Source of the DNA: Leucocoprinus leucothites
Lineage: Eukaryota; Basidiomycota; Agaricomycetes; Agaricales; Agaricaceae
Assembly: GCA_013368445.1 (NCBI GenBank)
Contig: JAACJO010000011.1
Coordinates: 248,001-312,000 of the forward strand
Direction of reading: 5' to 3'
DNA: 64,000 bases
In this document: positions 1-13,651 of the stretch, one piece after another
Layout of the letters: each line of letters starts with the position of its first letter
Position numbering within the stretch: position 1 is the first letter of the stretch
Position numbers and translations under genes: made by a program
The notes under the pieces: model-generated
What the model saw: only the letters and a program-made list of their open reading frames with translations
Database searches by the model: none
What the model was told of the DNA's origin: nothing

Positions 1-1243
1 AAGCCGACTTACGGCAAACTTGATCTCATCGAGACAGATGACCTTGACAACGACCCAGGTACGTAGGGCCAGCCTTCTAACTGACATCTACTCAACGGTA
101 TCTCCCAGTGGTCCGTATACAACATCGATATTATCGTTCGTCATGTGTTGCTCTCTGAGCTCTGTTAGCTGAAACAGGATTGACTAGACCTCTTGGCCCT
201 CCTTCTCGGGTTTTGTCTGCCTGCAGTAGCAGGCTCGCTCTGGGAAGATGCCTTTGGTGGGTTTATCTGGGGAGGTCTTGTCGCTCGTGTCTTTGGTGAG
301 TTGCAATGACACTATGTTGCATTCTAGTCCTGAGGAACGGATTTTCCTAGTATGGCATTGTACTTTCTTTGTGAATTCGTATGGAGTCTCCCTTTCTTGG
401 TTCGGGCACTCGACTCAATATTTAAATATTAGACTTGCCCACTGGAACGGATTACAGCCTTACTCCGACGAAAACACATCAAGAGGGAATTTGGTTGGTT
501 CTATGTCCCTCTATGTTCCAGCACATGCATCAACTTGAGTATGAACGCATCACAGGTACTAGCCCTTTTAACTTGTGGAGAAGGAAACCATAATTTTGTA
601 AGTTGATCTCCATAATGGGGCTCCCTACCAAAGCTGACGACACCAGCATGTCAGTTCTTCGATGTATAAATAATCCATGAAGACTATTGACCGACCGCCG
701 TCTAGCATGCATTCCCTCATGACTTTCGGTCCGGCCCTTCCTTGACTGATTGGGATCCTTCAAAATGGGCTATTCTTCTCTTCCATTATTTCGGTTTTGC
801 CACTAAATTGCGTCGGGCCAAAGATGAGGATATCAAGGACGGTCTAGAATATATGCGTCTAAAGGAACAGGGCAAGACGTTAGGTGAAGAAACGCGTGAC
901 CTCCCAACGTGGACCTGCCATGAATTGAAGGCCTCTGTCACAAAGAAAAGTCGTTGCCTTATACTTCTGGATGGATACGTCGTTGATGCGACAAAATATC
1001 TCTCGGAGCATGTAAGTGGCACACTTTTGTAGAACCTTCACTATAGCCACTGACTATCATACTCAACAGCCTGGCGGCTCCAAGCTCATCCGGAGTTACT
1101 CTCTCAAAGACGTAATAGTGAGAACCCCAAGTCCGGACACCTGGCCTGACGCCTCTGTTGCATTTCATGGTGGAATGAATATACACTCTTGGGCGGCCAA
1201 CCAGCAGATGAAGAAGTTGCGTATTGCCAAACTCGAAAGCTGA
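1..1243 (+). CDS. OLE1: Delta-9 acyl-CoA desaturase with C-terminal cytochrome b5 domain (5' partial)
   Basis: Membrane (ER) desaturase that puts the first double bond into stearoyl/palmitoyl-CoA. The window starts inside the gene. The first exon (1-58) reads TYGKLDLIETDDLDNDP, then pieces give VVRIQHRYY, FVWHCTFFVNS-LAHW, and GEGNHNF followed by an exon at 706-1011 starting HAFPHDFRSGP; the last exon is 1070-1243. The cytochrome b5 domain follows, with HPGG split over the last intron and a second ligand region FHGGMNIHS. About six short introns. In the third His box the family has HNFHH; here the splice junction (F at the donor near 593, H at 706) leaves only one H, so a catalytic iron ligand seems lost. 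It may be a diverged paralogue or a decaying copy. Family call is firm; activity is doubtful. Confidence 0.85.
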
Positions 1244-1512
1244 GTTGGAGTGTCTCCTATGGTATCGAATACCATGTATCCCTGTCTGTATGTAGATACA
1301 AGGTCGAATGATAATCGTCACCAAGTCTGGGACCCCTGGGGCCTGGGCCAAATTTCAACAAACGCGCCGTCACGTGACCGAGCCAATGTCAGGGCGTTCG
1401 TTGGGAGCTAATAACGAGTATTGGATAGCATTGTCCCCACCAGTCATTGACACTGTCTACGCCTTTAGACTTTCCAGCGAGCTGGCCGCTATAATAACGA
1501 GCAAGGCAGTCA

Positions 1513-3820
1513 ATGTCGAAACGGGAGCTCAGCAGGTTGATTGGTCCAGCTGACGTTGAGGGATCACGATCCAAGCGTCGACGAGACGCTATAACTCTTC
1601 CCAAAGCATCTTCAGACGTAGACGTGACGATGTCAGAAGTAGGAGAGGTGATCTTGCCGCAGAATGGGGACGGCAGCTTCAGAGGTAGTGGTTCCTTGAA
1701 AGAGTTGGGGTTGCACCTGCTGCAGACGGTCAAGGAGGCAAAAGCTAAAGAGTGAGTTCTGTTGTGCTACTCCTGCCTTATTCGACTCTGATGCATCTAT
1801 CTCCGCCGCATTCGCTTCACTCCGTCATCCACCTCTCGCACTCTCTCGCCTTTCACCAAGCAGTGGTCGTCAGCTGGCCTTGGCTTTTCTGACAAAACCC
1901 CCACGCAAGGTTTATCCAGACTATTATCAACTCATTAAAACACCCATCGCGCTCGATGACATCAAGAAGCGTCTCGACACCAATGCATACCCCACTTTGC
2001 ATGTCCTTCTGTCAGATTTCGAATTGCTCTACAGCAATGCCATGGAATACAATATGAAGGACAGCGTTATATGGAAAGACGCGAAGGATATGCTTGTGAG
2101 TAACTACCTTTCACCTAGCCTCAAATCTGATATCTACGTTCTCTACAGAAACTTGTGCAGAAGGCGTACGAAAAATTGGCCCCATTGGTAGAGGCAGATG
2201 ACGGTTCAGACGACGATGACGAGAAGAAGGGCAAATTTAAAGAACCGAACCTCAACCGAATAATCAAGTCAAGGCTGCAGAAACTAATAGAAAAGACTGA
2301 CAAAGAGTACGTCCTAACCCCCACTCGATTGTGTTGGAATATGCAAGTAACTCCGATACAGTGGTCGCACTATGTCTACGGAATTCATGCAACTACCAAA
2401 CAAAAAGCAATGGCCTTTGTATTACCAGCAGATTAAAAACCCTCGGTGCATTGAGAACATTTTTGTAGGTATCATTCCCTGAACTGCCTTCCTTTCTAAC
2501 CCTTGCGTGCTTTCAGAAAAAGATCAAACGTAGAGATTACCACACTTCAGCAGCTTTTGCCTCTGACGTCGAGCTGGTTTTCTCAAACGCTATGACTTTT
2601 AACCAGACCCATTCTGTCATTTGGGACGATGCGTTAGCTCTTCGGGTAGGTTCCTGTCTCAGCTACCCATTCGCATTTCTGATAGATCGAGTTTGCAGGA
2701 TTATTTCAGGCAGCTGATGTCTGACCTTCCGCCACCCCATAACCTCCCAGAGTATTCAAGTAACAAAATTGCTCCTAATAAAATCAGAATCAAGCCACCC
2801 GTCGCTCCCTCAGCTGCACAATCAGATTCGACCATCTCTAAACAGGAACCTTCCCCTTCTGCCTTACTCCTCCGTGTGCCTGCAGCAAACTCTACAGTTG
2901 CGAAAGCATCTCAGCCCATCTCAGCATCAAGTCAAGTCAAGGCGAAGCCTGCAGCCACTTCCACACTCGCTGCGACACCGTCTGCAGTAGCCAGTGCGTC
3001 TACTACCTCAGCCACTGCTGCCCCAGCAAAGGCACCCATCGCACCACAACCGCAAAGACCGGCTCAACAACCATTAGCACCTGCGACTCAAGCTACTAAG
3101 TCGGCCTCCGCAACTCCTCAACCTTTAGCCGCAGCCCAACAGGCAACGTTCACATATTCCCATTACTACCAGCCACTCCCTCCTCCTGCACCCGCACCAT
3201 CGACTACTCCTATTACATCCGCAGCCAAAGCTACCCCAGCAGCATCGAGCTCGCCCGCGCCTTTACCCATACATCCCAACCATCAAATTAAATATGTTAA
3301 AATGCGAGTTCAACCCCGAGGTCGGCTATTCTGGTTGGATCATCGAGAAGGAGTGAAGACTTGGGTTATGAGACTGGTTCCTGGCGAAACAGGAATAGAT
3401 GTTGATGACCTTGTTTTCGTCGGAGACGACGAAGGCGAGGAGAGCAGTGACGAGGAAGACGAGGAGGATTTTAGGCAGGAAGACGAGGAAGACGAGATGG
3501 AGATTGATGGCTCAACGTCATCGCCGAAGAATAGTAAAACGAAGAAAGGCAAAGTTGCAGTGAGACGTTCCCAAAGGGCTGCTGCTGTGACTACGAGAAC
3601 AACCCGGTCTGCGGTAGCAAAGAACAGGATTCAAGAGCAGAAAAAGGAAGCTGAGAAAGTTGAAGAGGCACTACTGAAACTCGATGGCGCCGTAGTGAAG
3701 GAGAAGGAGGATGCAACACGACAGTGGAATGTCAGCTTATCTACTGGATCCCATATTCTCGAGGTTGGAGAGAAGGATGGACTCATGTGGAAGGTCTATA
3801 TTGAGCGAATGGCTGATTGA
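1513..3820 (+). CDS. RSC4: Tandem bromodomain protein, Rsc4-like chromatin-remodelling subunit
   Basis: Six exons: 1513-1751, 1864-2095, 2149-2306, 2362-2464, 2517-2645, 2699-3820, giving 660 aa. Two bromodomains lie in tandem. The first (about residues 80-160) has PRKVYPDYYQLIKTPIALDD and NAMEYN; the second (about 210-290) has WPLYYQQIKNPRCIENIF and NAMTFN, keeping the acetyl-lysine-binding Asn. A long Ala/Pro/Ser/Gln-rich linker follows, then a conserved C-terminal block (KMRVQPRGRLFWLDHREG onward), an acidic stretch, and a last block ending in WKVYIERMAD. Two bromodomains plus a C-terminal beta domain match Rsc4 of the RSC/SWI-SNF remodeller, which docks on acetylated histone H3. Start chosen as the first ATG of an exon whose frame runs into bromodomain 1. 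The Rsc4 rather than Rsc1/2 assignment is inference. Confidence 0.82.
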
Positions 3821-4304
3821 TGATCACTCTTTGCCTTGTTTCTCTTTCGTCGGGCTTTTTGCGAGATTGCTATTAATTACCATGGCTTTCGGTATTCGTG
3901 TTCGTAGTGTATGTATTGTATCTATTTTACTACGCGGCCTATAGTCATATCTCTATATTTTAATTCCATACCGGATCATGGCAGCCCCAATGAACCACTG
4001 TTCCTCGAATCTCACAAATTTGATAAGATAAGTGAGCGATCAGGACCGAGGCTCCTTGGCCGATGAGCGAGTACCGTGACTGGTTCACAAACTATCTCGG
4101 CCATCGACTGGAGCAAGCATTTCCGGCTTCTTTTACTTCTATCCATCACCACCACAGCCTTACGGCTCGGGGGACGGCATAAGAATATTTTCCTACGCTC
4201 TGGGTCTCCCTCTCGTCTGAACGTCGACTCATTTCAAGTCTCGCTCTTCTTTTACGGCTTGCTTACTACCGTGGAAACGCTTCGAGAACTGTACCCACAC
4301 CAGG

Positions 4305-6134
<1,830 letters not shown>

Positions 6135-6300
6135 AATGATGCAACCGCGTCGGATATGATCGATGATCGTGCTCCACGGAGTAGGCTCAAAATAGGCAGT
6201 TCCGTCGTTTTCTCACTGCAAGACTTGTACTTTATGATCCAATTCTGTGCAGACTCAATGAAACTTAAGTCTTTTTCATCCCATGGCATGATCCTCTACC

Positions 6301-8834
6301 ATGAACTCGCTCTTCATGAATGTCATTACTCCTCCGTGGATTTTTCCGGGTCGCTCAGCCGCTTGCAAGGTCCGAGAGCAGCCCTCAAGGCAATCACCTA
6401 CACACTCGCTGAAGTACTATAGTACTCCTGGCGTGTTTCCACCTTCAGCCAGGGTAGATCCAAAACTCAAGCCTCAACCTCGGCGCCCGTTACACCTCTG
6501 GGAATACTGGAAATATGTTGCTTTTCTTGCCGTCAAAGGTAGTGTTTACCGGTTTCTCTGTTTTACACCTGTGCTAAATGGGATTTTGCGACAGCCACCC
6601 AACTCACCACTGACGTCCTCTCCCACCACATATGGGGACCTCGTAAGAAGTCTTGGGGTATTGAGATGACAATTGCCACTAGTCTCATCCGTGGTACTAG
6701 CCGGCACATAGGCCTTGTTGATATTGTTAGTAACCACTCTTGTAACTACCGTCACCTTTCTAACCATAATTTATTATGCAGAGCACAATACGTATGCTTA
6801 TGAATATGGGTGGGCTCGTGCCGTTGCCCTCGGATGCCCTGGCCACGCCAGTTACCTTCCATGTCCGACGACGGAACCTGCGAGGGATACTTGCACCTTT
6901 CGACGCCGCCGAGACAGGCTTTCGTGAGCTTACTGGTGAATGGGTTGTAGGAAAAAAGACTTGGCAGCGTTTGCAAGGCGAGTGGAAGATGTCCTCGGAA
7001 AACCTACCAGAAAAACCCGCGACTTCAAACCAGGAGCGGGTTGTTTTGTATATTCATGGAGGTACGATCAGGTCATCCATAAATATGACACCTATCTTGA
7101 AATTTTTAATTAGGCGCATATTATCTTTCGAGTGCTGCTGCTCAACGGCTAATTTCCATCCCTCTTGCCAGATTCGCGGATGCTAGAACATTTGGTGAAT
7201 AATATTTTAAATAATATTTTAGCTTACCATTCACGTATCTTTTCAGCCATTGATTACCGTCTTGCGCCAGAGACTCAGTTTCCTGGTCCTCTTCATGACG
7301 TAGTATGTGCTTATTTGAGGCTTGTGGAGGACCTCCATATTCCCCCCGAGAACATCGTCATCAGTGGTGACAGCGCTGGCGGCGGCCTTGCCCTTGCCCT
7401 CCTCATGTACCTACGGGACAACGACTATCCCCTTCCATCTGGGGCGATACTCATGTCACCATGGGTAGACCTCACACTCAGCTGCGAGTCTTGGGAGTCA
7501 AACGCCTTGTACGATGTTGTACCCTTTCCGGTTATGGACAGTCATATGAACCCTATTGCCCTCTATCTCGGCGAACAAATGGAGAAATATCTGACACACC
7601 CCTATGCCAGTCCATTGTTTGGAAATTTTGAGGGTTTACCACCGCTCCTAATTCAAGCGGGAGACGCGGAGGTGCTAAGGGACGAGATCGCTCTCCTAGC
7701 TCACAAGGCTAGCCTTGCTGGTGTTCTTGTGAGGCATGAAGTTTATGATGACGCAGTAAGTCATCGATTGCTTAGATTTGTCATTTAAGCCAACAGGTGC
7801 TCCACCTCTGTGTGCAGGTCCACGTTTTTCAAGCCTGGCCATGTTTCACCGCCACGAGTAGATCCTTCGACTCCATGTGCAATTTCGTGCACAATGTCCT
7901 ACCGAAATACCAAGCGGGTTCATTGCAATTCCTTGGAGATACAACTGAGAAGGGTATTGAGGCCGAGATTGAGAATGAAAAGGCCGTCGTGGTAAACTGC
8001 GCAGGAGTAGAGATGGACATGAAAGACGGTAGTGCCAAGCAGAAGTTCAGTGTCGAGCCAGATGTTTCATTTGTTCCCAGCCCCGTACCTTCTAACCCTC
8101 CAAGAATGGATGATGAATCCTCTAGTGGGGGATATTGGGAAGTGGAGGATGTATGGGGAGAAGACACTTGGTTGAGAGGCGATGGCGAAGCTGGCATGGA
8201 GTCTCTGACTTGCAAGCGTGGCGTCATTCCACACCGATCTTCGGAGTTATTAATGCACTCTCTCGTGAAGGATGATGGTAGCAGTGGCATAACTAACGAT
8301 GTCAAATTGTCCTCTTTCTCTTCTCCCGCCACGCCTATCCCGCCAGAATACTACCGAGGACCAGATCAGCTGGACGACGGATATTTCATGAATCTTCCCG
8401 GAGCTACAAGGCGATCGAAGTCGACAACGAGTATACTTGACGTTTTCGAAACTCCCAACTGCAATTCGATTCGGAATCCTCATTATTCCAAACCTTGCAT
8501 TGCTACACCCTCTCCCCTGTCTTCTCTGGCAACCCCCCTGGCAGGAACACCTGGAGTATCTCGACCAATCACACCCCCATCGACGCCAGTCTTGGATATT
8601 GATTCATCCTTAGCTGCACGACTATATGCCCTTCCCAGTTGGATGTTGGTCCCGGGGAGTGAAGGCAAAATCACATTCGCGCGGCTGACAAGTCGAATCA
8701 AACTCAAGTCCACTTCACGGTCACAGCCCGTCGTATCTTTGGGAACATGCGCTAAGAGTCCGAGCAGTCGAGTTGTGGGTGCGACTGTGTTCCCTGGCCC
8801 CCGAGTTGATGCAACATCTAGTTCTGATGCATGA
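6301..8834 (+). CDS. HSL-type alpha/beta hydrolase with long disordered C-terminal tail
   Basis: Exons 6301-6538, 6595-6725, 6782-7061, 7114-7194, 7247-7755, 7818-8834; 751 aa. The hormone-sensitive-lipase fold is clear: oxyanion-hole HGG (IHGGAYYLSSA, split by an intron), then AIDYRLAPE, the nucleophile elbow SGDSAGGGLAL, an acid region LLIQAGDAEVLRDE, and VHVFQAW with the catalytic His. About 340 residues follow the hydrolase domain and look disordered (Ser/Pro-rich, acidic WEVEDVWGEDTW patch). Likely a lipase/esterase of the StcI/AB_hydrolase_3 group; substrate unknown. The start is uncertain: 6301 is the first ATG in frame, but residues 1-45 show no conserved pattern and an upstream exon is possible. 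Confidence 0.8.
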
Positions 8835-9245
8835 CATATATCTGGGAAATTCTGGCGTCCATTTTGACAGTTTTCCTTCGTTTCTTATCCATCGATAAAT
8901 GTTCTGTACTTATAGCAATACCCCAATATATTTTCCTGTTTAGGCGTCGGCGTGATTCGTGAAGATAAGGCGCGAGTTTGCTTTAGAAAATCAAATGCGA
9001 CAAGTAGACTCAGACTTGGTCGAACGGATGCGGGGCAACCGAGGAACTAAAAAAAAAAGGACATCCCATCGGCATAGCTTGGCAGGCCTAAGAACAATAA
9101 ATACGAGCGGGGGTATATGTGAAGTAAATTTACAGGCATCAATCTGCTAGGCTGGTCAAGCAAGGAATGTAAGACTGCCGGGGTATATACACAGATACCA
9201 CCAGTACGAGTGGCAAGGTTCATTTGAGTAATAGGGTTCTGACGT
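8835..9245. other. Convergent intergenic region, no gene seen
   Basis: Shared 3' flank of the hydrolase (+) and the Isc1-type gene (-). I see AT-rich stretches and a run of A (near 9050) but no supportable ORF, RNA or repeat. Confidence 0.5.
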
Positions 9246-10755
9246 TTAAGAGGGACTCCTTGAGCCGGCTTGAATCTCCAAGCCCTTCTGATAGATTTCT
9301 AGTTCCTCGATGACGTTTTGAAGAGCGTTGCGTTCCCAACTACCATATATGAATCCTTCATAAAGCATGGTTGTACCGGCCCATGCAACAACCACTGTGA
9401 ATATGATGAAAATAGGATTGATCCATGAATGTGGGAGCCATGCTGCACCGATGGTGACGCCGATCAAGAGCACGAGACAAAGGATGAAGACGAGTAACTC
9501 TCTCCTTGAGCGCTCGCGAGAAAAACGGTAGCACTCTGAGAGAGCGCGGATGGTGATTGTAATAGCTGAACTAGCCAGTTCAGTCTGGGCATCGTCAGAT
9601 CCATTTCGATAAATGCTCGAAGTTTCAACTTGGCCTGGTCCCAGTTCAATATCTATAGTTGCTTCTAAGCCGAAGTGGTCCGAATACGAGAAATTGGACC
9701 CAGGAATCTTGTCAGTCAAAACGACCTTGCATTCTGTTGCTCGCAGCTTGGGGTATTGTTGTCCTCGGGGTTGGCGATACAGGATATAGTCGAGGCGTTT
9801 TCCCCAAAACCCCAAGCTCAGGTAGGATTTACCTGCTGACCAGGTGTTGACTGGTGAATCCGCAGTAACCCCGTGCTTGATAATGGCGTCTTCTGGGGAC
9901 AAAGCGGCAAGGCTATCATTGTTTGGATGGACAACTGCCCACGAATCGTGCAAGGCACCATGAGCACGTATAATTGTCATCGGTAACGTCGTAGGTGTAC
10001 TGTTAAAGTCGCCTAACTGCTTGAGAACGTCAGTTGCTTTCTTTCCCGAAGAATGAGAAACCCACGCCGATGACATAGTGCCCAAGTCCGGCCGCTTGCC
10101 TAGCGAGTTTCGCGTACTCCCAAGCACCGACAAGACGGTGTGCTCTTCTGTACTCTGGTCCATCCTCGCCTCCCTTGGCATAGAGCTGCTGCTTATGAGT
10201 GCTGGTAGAAGTGAGTAATTCGTTTGGCGCACATGAGTGTTGAAGATTTGCACCCTTGCAAGAACTGGGTGGAGGATTACAACACTGGCGGCAGCCTTGC
10301 CGACGAACCAGTCGCCACCACCAATATCTACTGGCTCTCCGTTCAACGCATACGGATGGATGGATGCTTCTACGAACGGAAACCGGGAGAAGATGGCAAG
10401 GCCAGCGCCTAGAGCACCACTAACACGAGTTAATAGGTAGAAGAGGAAGAGCTGAGTAATATAGTACGGGTAGGAGAAACGGGAAAATTACCTATAGAAG
10501 AACTTTGCATGAGGCAGTCTAGTTTGCACTGCGTCACAGACCCTCTCATAGTGCGCATAGACCCACAGCTCTTGGAGGGCTATGATGTCGTGATTGGAAC
10601 GGGCCACAAAGTCGGTGATGGCGCGTATGCGCTCGTCGAGGTTCTTCGAGACAAATTTGAGGCCCCTATGTTTTATCAGTGGTACTCCTTATGGGACGCC
10701 GTGTCAATTACCAACAGTTGAAGGACAGGAGTCTCAACTGGGACTCAGAGGACAT
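9246..10755 (-). CDS. ISC1: Inositol phosphosphingolipid phospholipase C / neutral sphingomyelinase
   Basis: Exons, reading along the minus strand: 10755-10712, 10665-10492, 10419-10233, 10185-10062, 10012-9246; 431 aa. It is an endonuclease/exonuclease/phosphatase-fold enzyme that releases ceramide from complex sphingolipids. The sequence shows LRLLSFNCWGLKFVSKN, HDIIALQELWV (Mg-binding Glu), SGALGAGLAIFSRFPF, FNTHLYAKGGEDGPE, YVIGVGDFNSTPTTLPM, TWSAGK, KRLDYILYR and YSDHFGLEA (catalytic Asp-His). Two C-terminal hydrophobic helices (from ELLVFILCLV and from INPIFIIFTVVVAWAG) anchor it in membrane as in yeast Isc1. Two introns (10186-10232 and 10013-10061) have no stops and together keep frame, so an unspliced reading looks deceptively like one long exon but loses the conserved GGEDGPE block. 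Confidence 0.93.
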
Positions 10756-10849
10756 GATGGTTTTGGAGGACAAATGAAGAACCCGTGACGTCTATTTCTG
10801 GCCAAGCCAAGCCTCGGCCGATCATCCCTCCTTCCACCATCACAAAATC

Positions 10850-13411
10850 ATGGACGCTCCCGTTCGATGCAAGGTACCATCCACTCGCCCTATACCAGCC
10901 CACATTCTAATCAATTTGTTCAGTTCTTCGATGATGACGGGAATCCCATCGATAAAGGCTGTCGTTTTGGCAATCGTTGCCGATACATTCACCCGTCCGA
11001 CTCCATCTGGAAGAACGCCATGGCTTACAAAGTACGTGCACCTTTTCATTGCCTCAACACGCCTGACGACTTCTATCTCGAAGGGCCGTAATACTCATGA
11101 TCGCTTCAAAGACGACTGGTCAAGCCGAAAAAATGACTCTGGATATTCCAGCCGAGTTTCGCGCGACTTGAATTCACCAGCCGAACACCATAGAGGGAAA
11201 ATTTCGCGTGGTGGGAGAGACAAAGAACACATTAGAAACCGTAGTTCGAGTAGCTCTTGGTCTGCTGCTGCTGGAGATCACCGGAATCCGTTTGGCTCAA
11301 CACCACTGGCCGGCAAACCTACGGAATCCAACACACCTACTTTAGGAGGGTGGGGCTCAGCAAGCACGGCTGGTGATACATCGACCAAAGATTTGACAGG
11401 TGAACCGTCGGGTTGGAACGTCGGTGGTTGGGATGATTGTAACAAGGGAGATGGTTTAAGTTCAAACCCTTGGGGAGGCGCATCTTCAGCTTGGGGAAAC
11501 AGTAGTTGGGACGATAATGCGTGGGGAGGTTCGAATGAAGATAAGGGTATGAAACTTTCTGTCCCATGTAAAAATACTCATCTTTCCCTTTTCTGATTCA
11601 GCTCAACAAAGCAAAATGGTCAAAGCGAACGAGTCAAATTCAACACTTCCAACCAACCAGTCGGCGCCAGGTTCCCCTTCAATCTTAGCCAAAAGCCCAG
11701 CCATGTCACGCATACGGAGGTCTAGCGATCAGGAGGGGACGCTGGCGCGCCCTCCTTCACCACCAAAGGTGACGACGAGTGAACCTCGTAAACCTACTAC
11801 GTCTTCCTTTGTCTCTCAAGATATGGACGCGGCGGCCGAGTTGACTTCTGCCCCGTCACCAACTATCAGGAGGACGCGGCTGCCTTTACCGACTCGGTCG
11901 CAAAAGCAAATTCCATCTACCGCCGTTTCTGTCCAGGAAGTTATTGATGACAAACGATTTCCGCCGCCGTCACCCATAGCGCCTCAGGATTGGAGTGAAA
12001 TACCTCTTTCGGAGTCAATTACCGGTCGCATCCAGCAAGATGATTTGGCTAGTGATGCCTCTGGCCACATATCCGTGCTTGCTGCCCTCACTCTGCCTGA
12101 GCTTCATTCAAAAGTCATCAAGTATGTATCTTTTCGAAGCTACAATATGATCCACTCACCCAATTGCCACAATAGGGAAATAATACACGCTGTGCTTATC
12201 CGTCACGATCTCCTCAAAGCCGAAGAACGGAAGGACAGGTGGCGTAGGGCACGCCAGTCCTCATGCTACCATCACTCAACGCCTGCTGCACAGAAGATAC
12301 TCGAGTCAACTAACCACAAGCATAGTGAAGAGCTCTCAAAGCTGAACAAGCGGCTCTCCTTGTTGCTGAAGAAGATTGTCTGGTGCTCTGATCTGCTAAA
12401 TGCACATTGGGACTTGGTAGAGAAGGGGCTTAACATGAAGAAAGTGATGCTATATACAGCTGAGCTTCGTGATTGGATTGCAGATTTAGAGTTGTCCAGG
12501 AGGGTGTTCACTGCAACAAGCATGATAGATGGAGAGAAGAAAGCCCAAGAAGCTGTCAAAAAACAATGGAAAGATGAAGGTGTGCCTTTTAACACATTAT
12601 ATCCAGCTCACTACTCATATAGCTTTTAGTGATTATGCTTAGAAATACTGTTCATGAGCTAGAGCTCACTGTGACAGATATCTCTGATGATTTGGTCCAC
12701 TTGCAAAACACCCAGACTGAGAAGTTTCAAGAATTATTCCACACCACAGAAAAGGCTATGGAAGAGGAGATTTTGGAATTTGTGCCAGATATGGAGAATC
12801 TCTTGTTGGAACTTGGAGTTGGTATGGATGCAGTCATAGAAATCAAGAAACAAATCAAAGCTACAGATCAGAGGGCTGCAGAACATATTCCAAGGGTTGA
12901 AGAACTTAAGGTGTATATCAAGGCACTGGAGGAGGAGGTTGCAGATTTAATGCAGAAGGAAAAAGAAATATCAAAATTCCATGAAGAGGTGCAGTGAAAC
13001 CTTCTCTGAAAAAGAAGACCCTGGAACTAATTTGATGATTAGGCTGGTGCCAAAATAAAACAAATAGAAATCTGGAAGAAAGCAGATAAAACACAACTGG
13101 ATCAGCTCTCCAAGAATGTTGAAGCCCTACACCAACAACAATACCTATATCCAGAAGACAACTATCCCTTCTCTTCTTGTGGGCTTGATGGTCATTTGCC
13201 ATACACAGATGCACTTGTCACTTTGTATGTTGTGCAAGAGATCAAACCCACATTAGATTCCATTATGGCTGTTGTTGATACAAGCAGTTACCACTTGACT
13301 GCTCAATTCAACAGACTTGTGGAGCAAGTGGTGATGAAGACTTTTGATCTTGTTCAGATGGCTTTGAAGGTGAATGGTTTTGTCACCCAGGTTCATCCAA
13401 TTTCAGTATAA
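10850..13411 (+). CDS. CCCH zinc-finger protein with long coiled-coil C-terminal half
   Basis: Exons 10850-10873, 10924-11031, 11084-11546, 11602-12121, 12176-12579, 12630-12988, 13043-13411; 748 aa. A single N-terminal CCCH finger can be read as C7-x13-C-x5-C-x3-H (RFGNRCRYIH), probably RNA-binding. Residues 45-200 are Gly/Trp/Asn/Ser-rich low complexity (WGGASSAWGNSSW), 200-370 are Ser/Pro-rich, and 370-748 are helical, coiled-coil-like with many Glu/Lys. I do not recognise a named orthologue. The last 280 or so residues lie in a stretch with no CpG dinucleotides and AT-leaning codons (Arg only as AGA/AGG), unlike the 5' half, yet all splice sites and the frame are intact. Confidence 0.78.
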
Positions 13412-13651
13412 TATTCTATTTTCTATGTGGATGGGTCATCCTAGGCTCTCAGATACATCATTGTTCAGCATCATATTTGCATAACAAGACCATGTGTCAT
13501 AATTAAGTCTATAAAATAGCTACAGTAAACTGGTATAATGAAGATGAAACCATAGTCAATGGCAAATCAGCTTGAAAAAGCAACAATGGGTATATCATGC
13601 CCCTCCTCCTCCTCACCCTCTGACTCTGGCTGAGGTATATATCTGATGTAT
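12470..13651. other. CpG-free block of 1,182 bp
   Basis: Reading every base from 12470 to 13651, I find no CG dinucleotide; the flanking CpGs are at 12468 and 13652. TG and CA are abundant. The block covers the end of the coiled-coil region of the CCCH gene, the 155-bp intergenic space, and the last 85 bp of PFA4. Thinned CpG continues to about 13,850. This is the footprint expected from past 5-methylcytosine deamination, or from DNA of different origin. Confidence 0.9.

Noticed and set aside
9246..10346. Single long exon for the Isc1-type protein
   Set aside because: Reading through the introns destroys the conserved FNTH-LYAKGGEDGPE and YVIGVGDFNS motifs.
12629..12997. Separate coiled-coil gene starting with GTG at 12629
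   Set aside because: It is exon 6 of the CCCH protein; splicing 12580-12629 and 12989-13042 keeps one frame.
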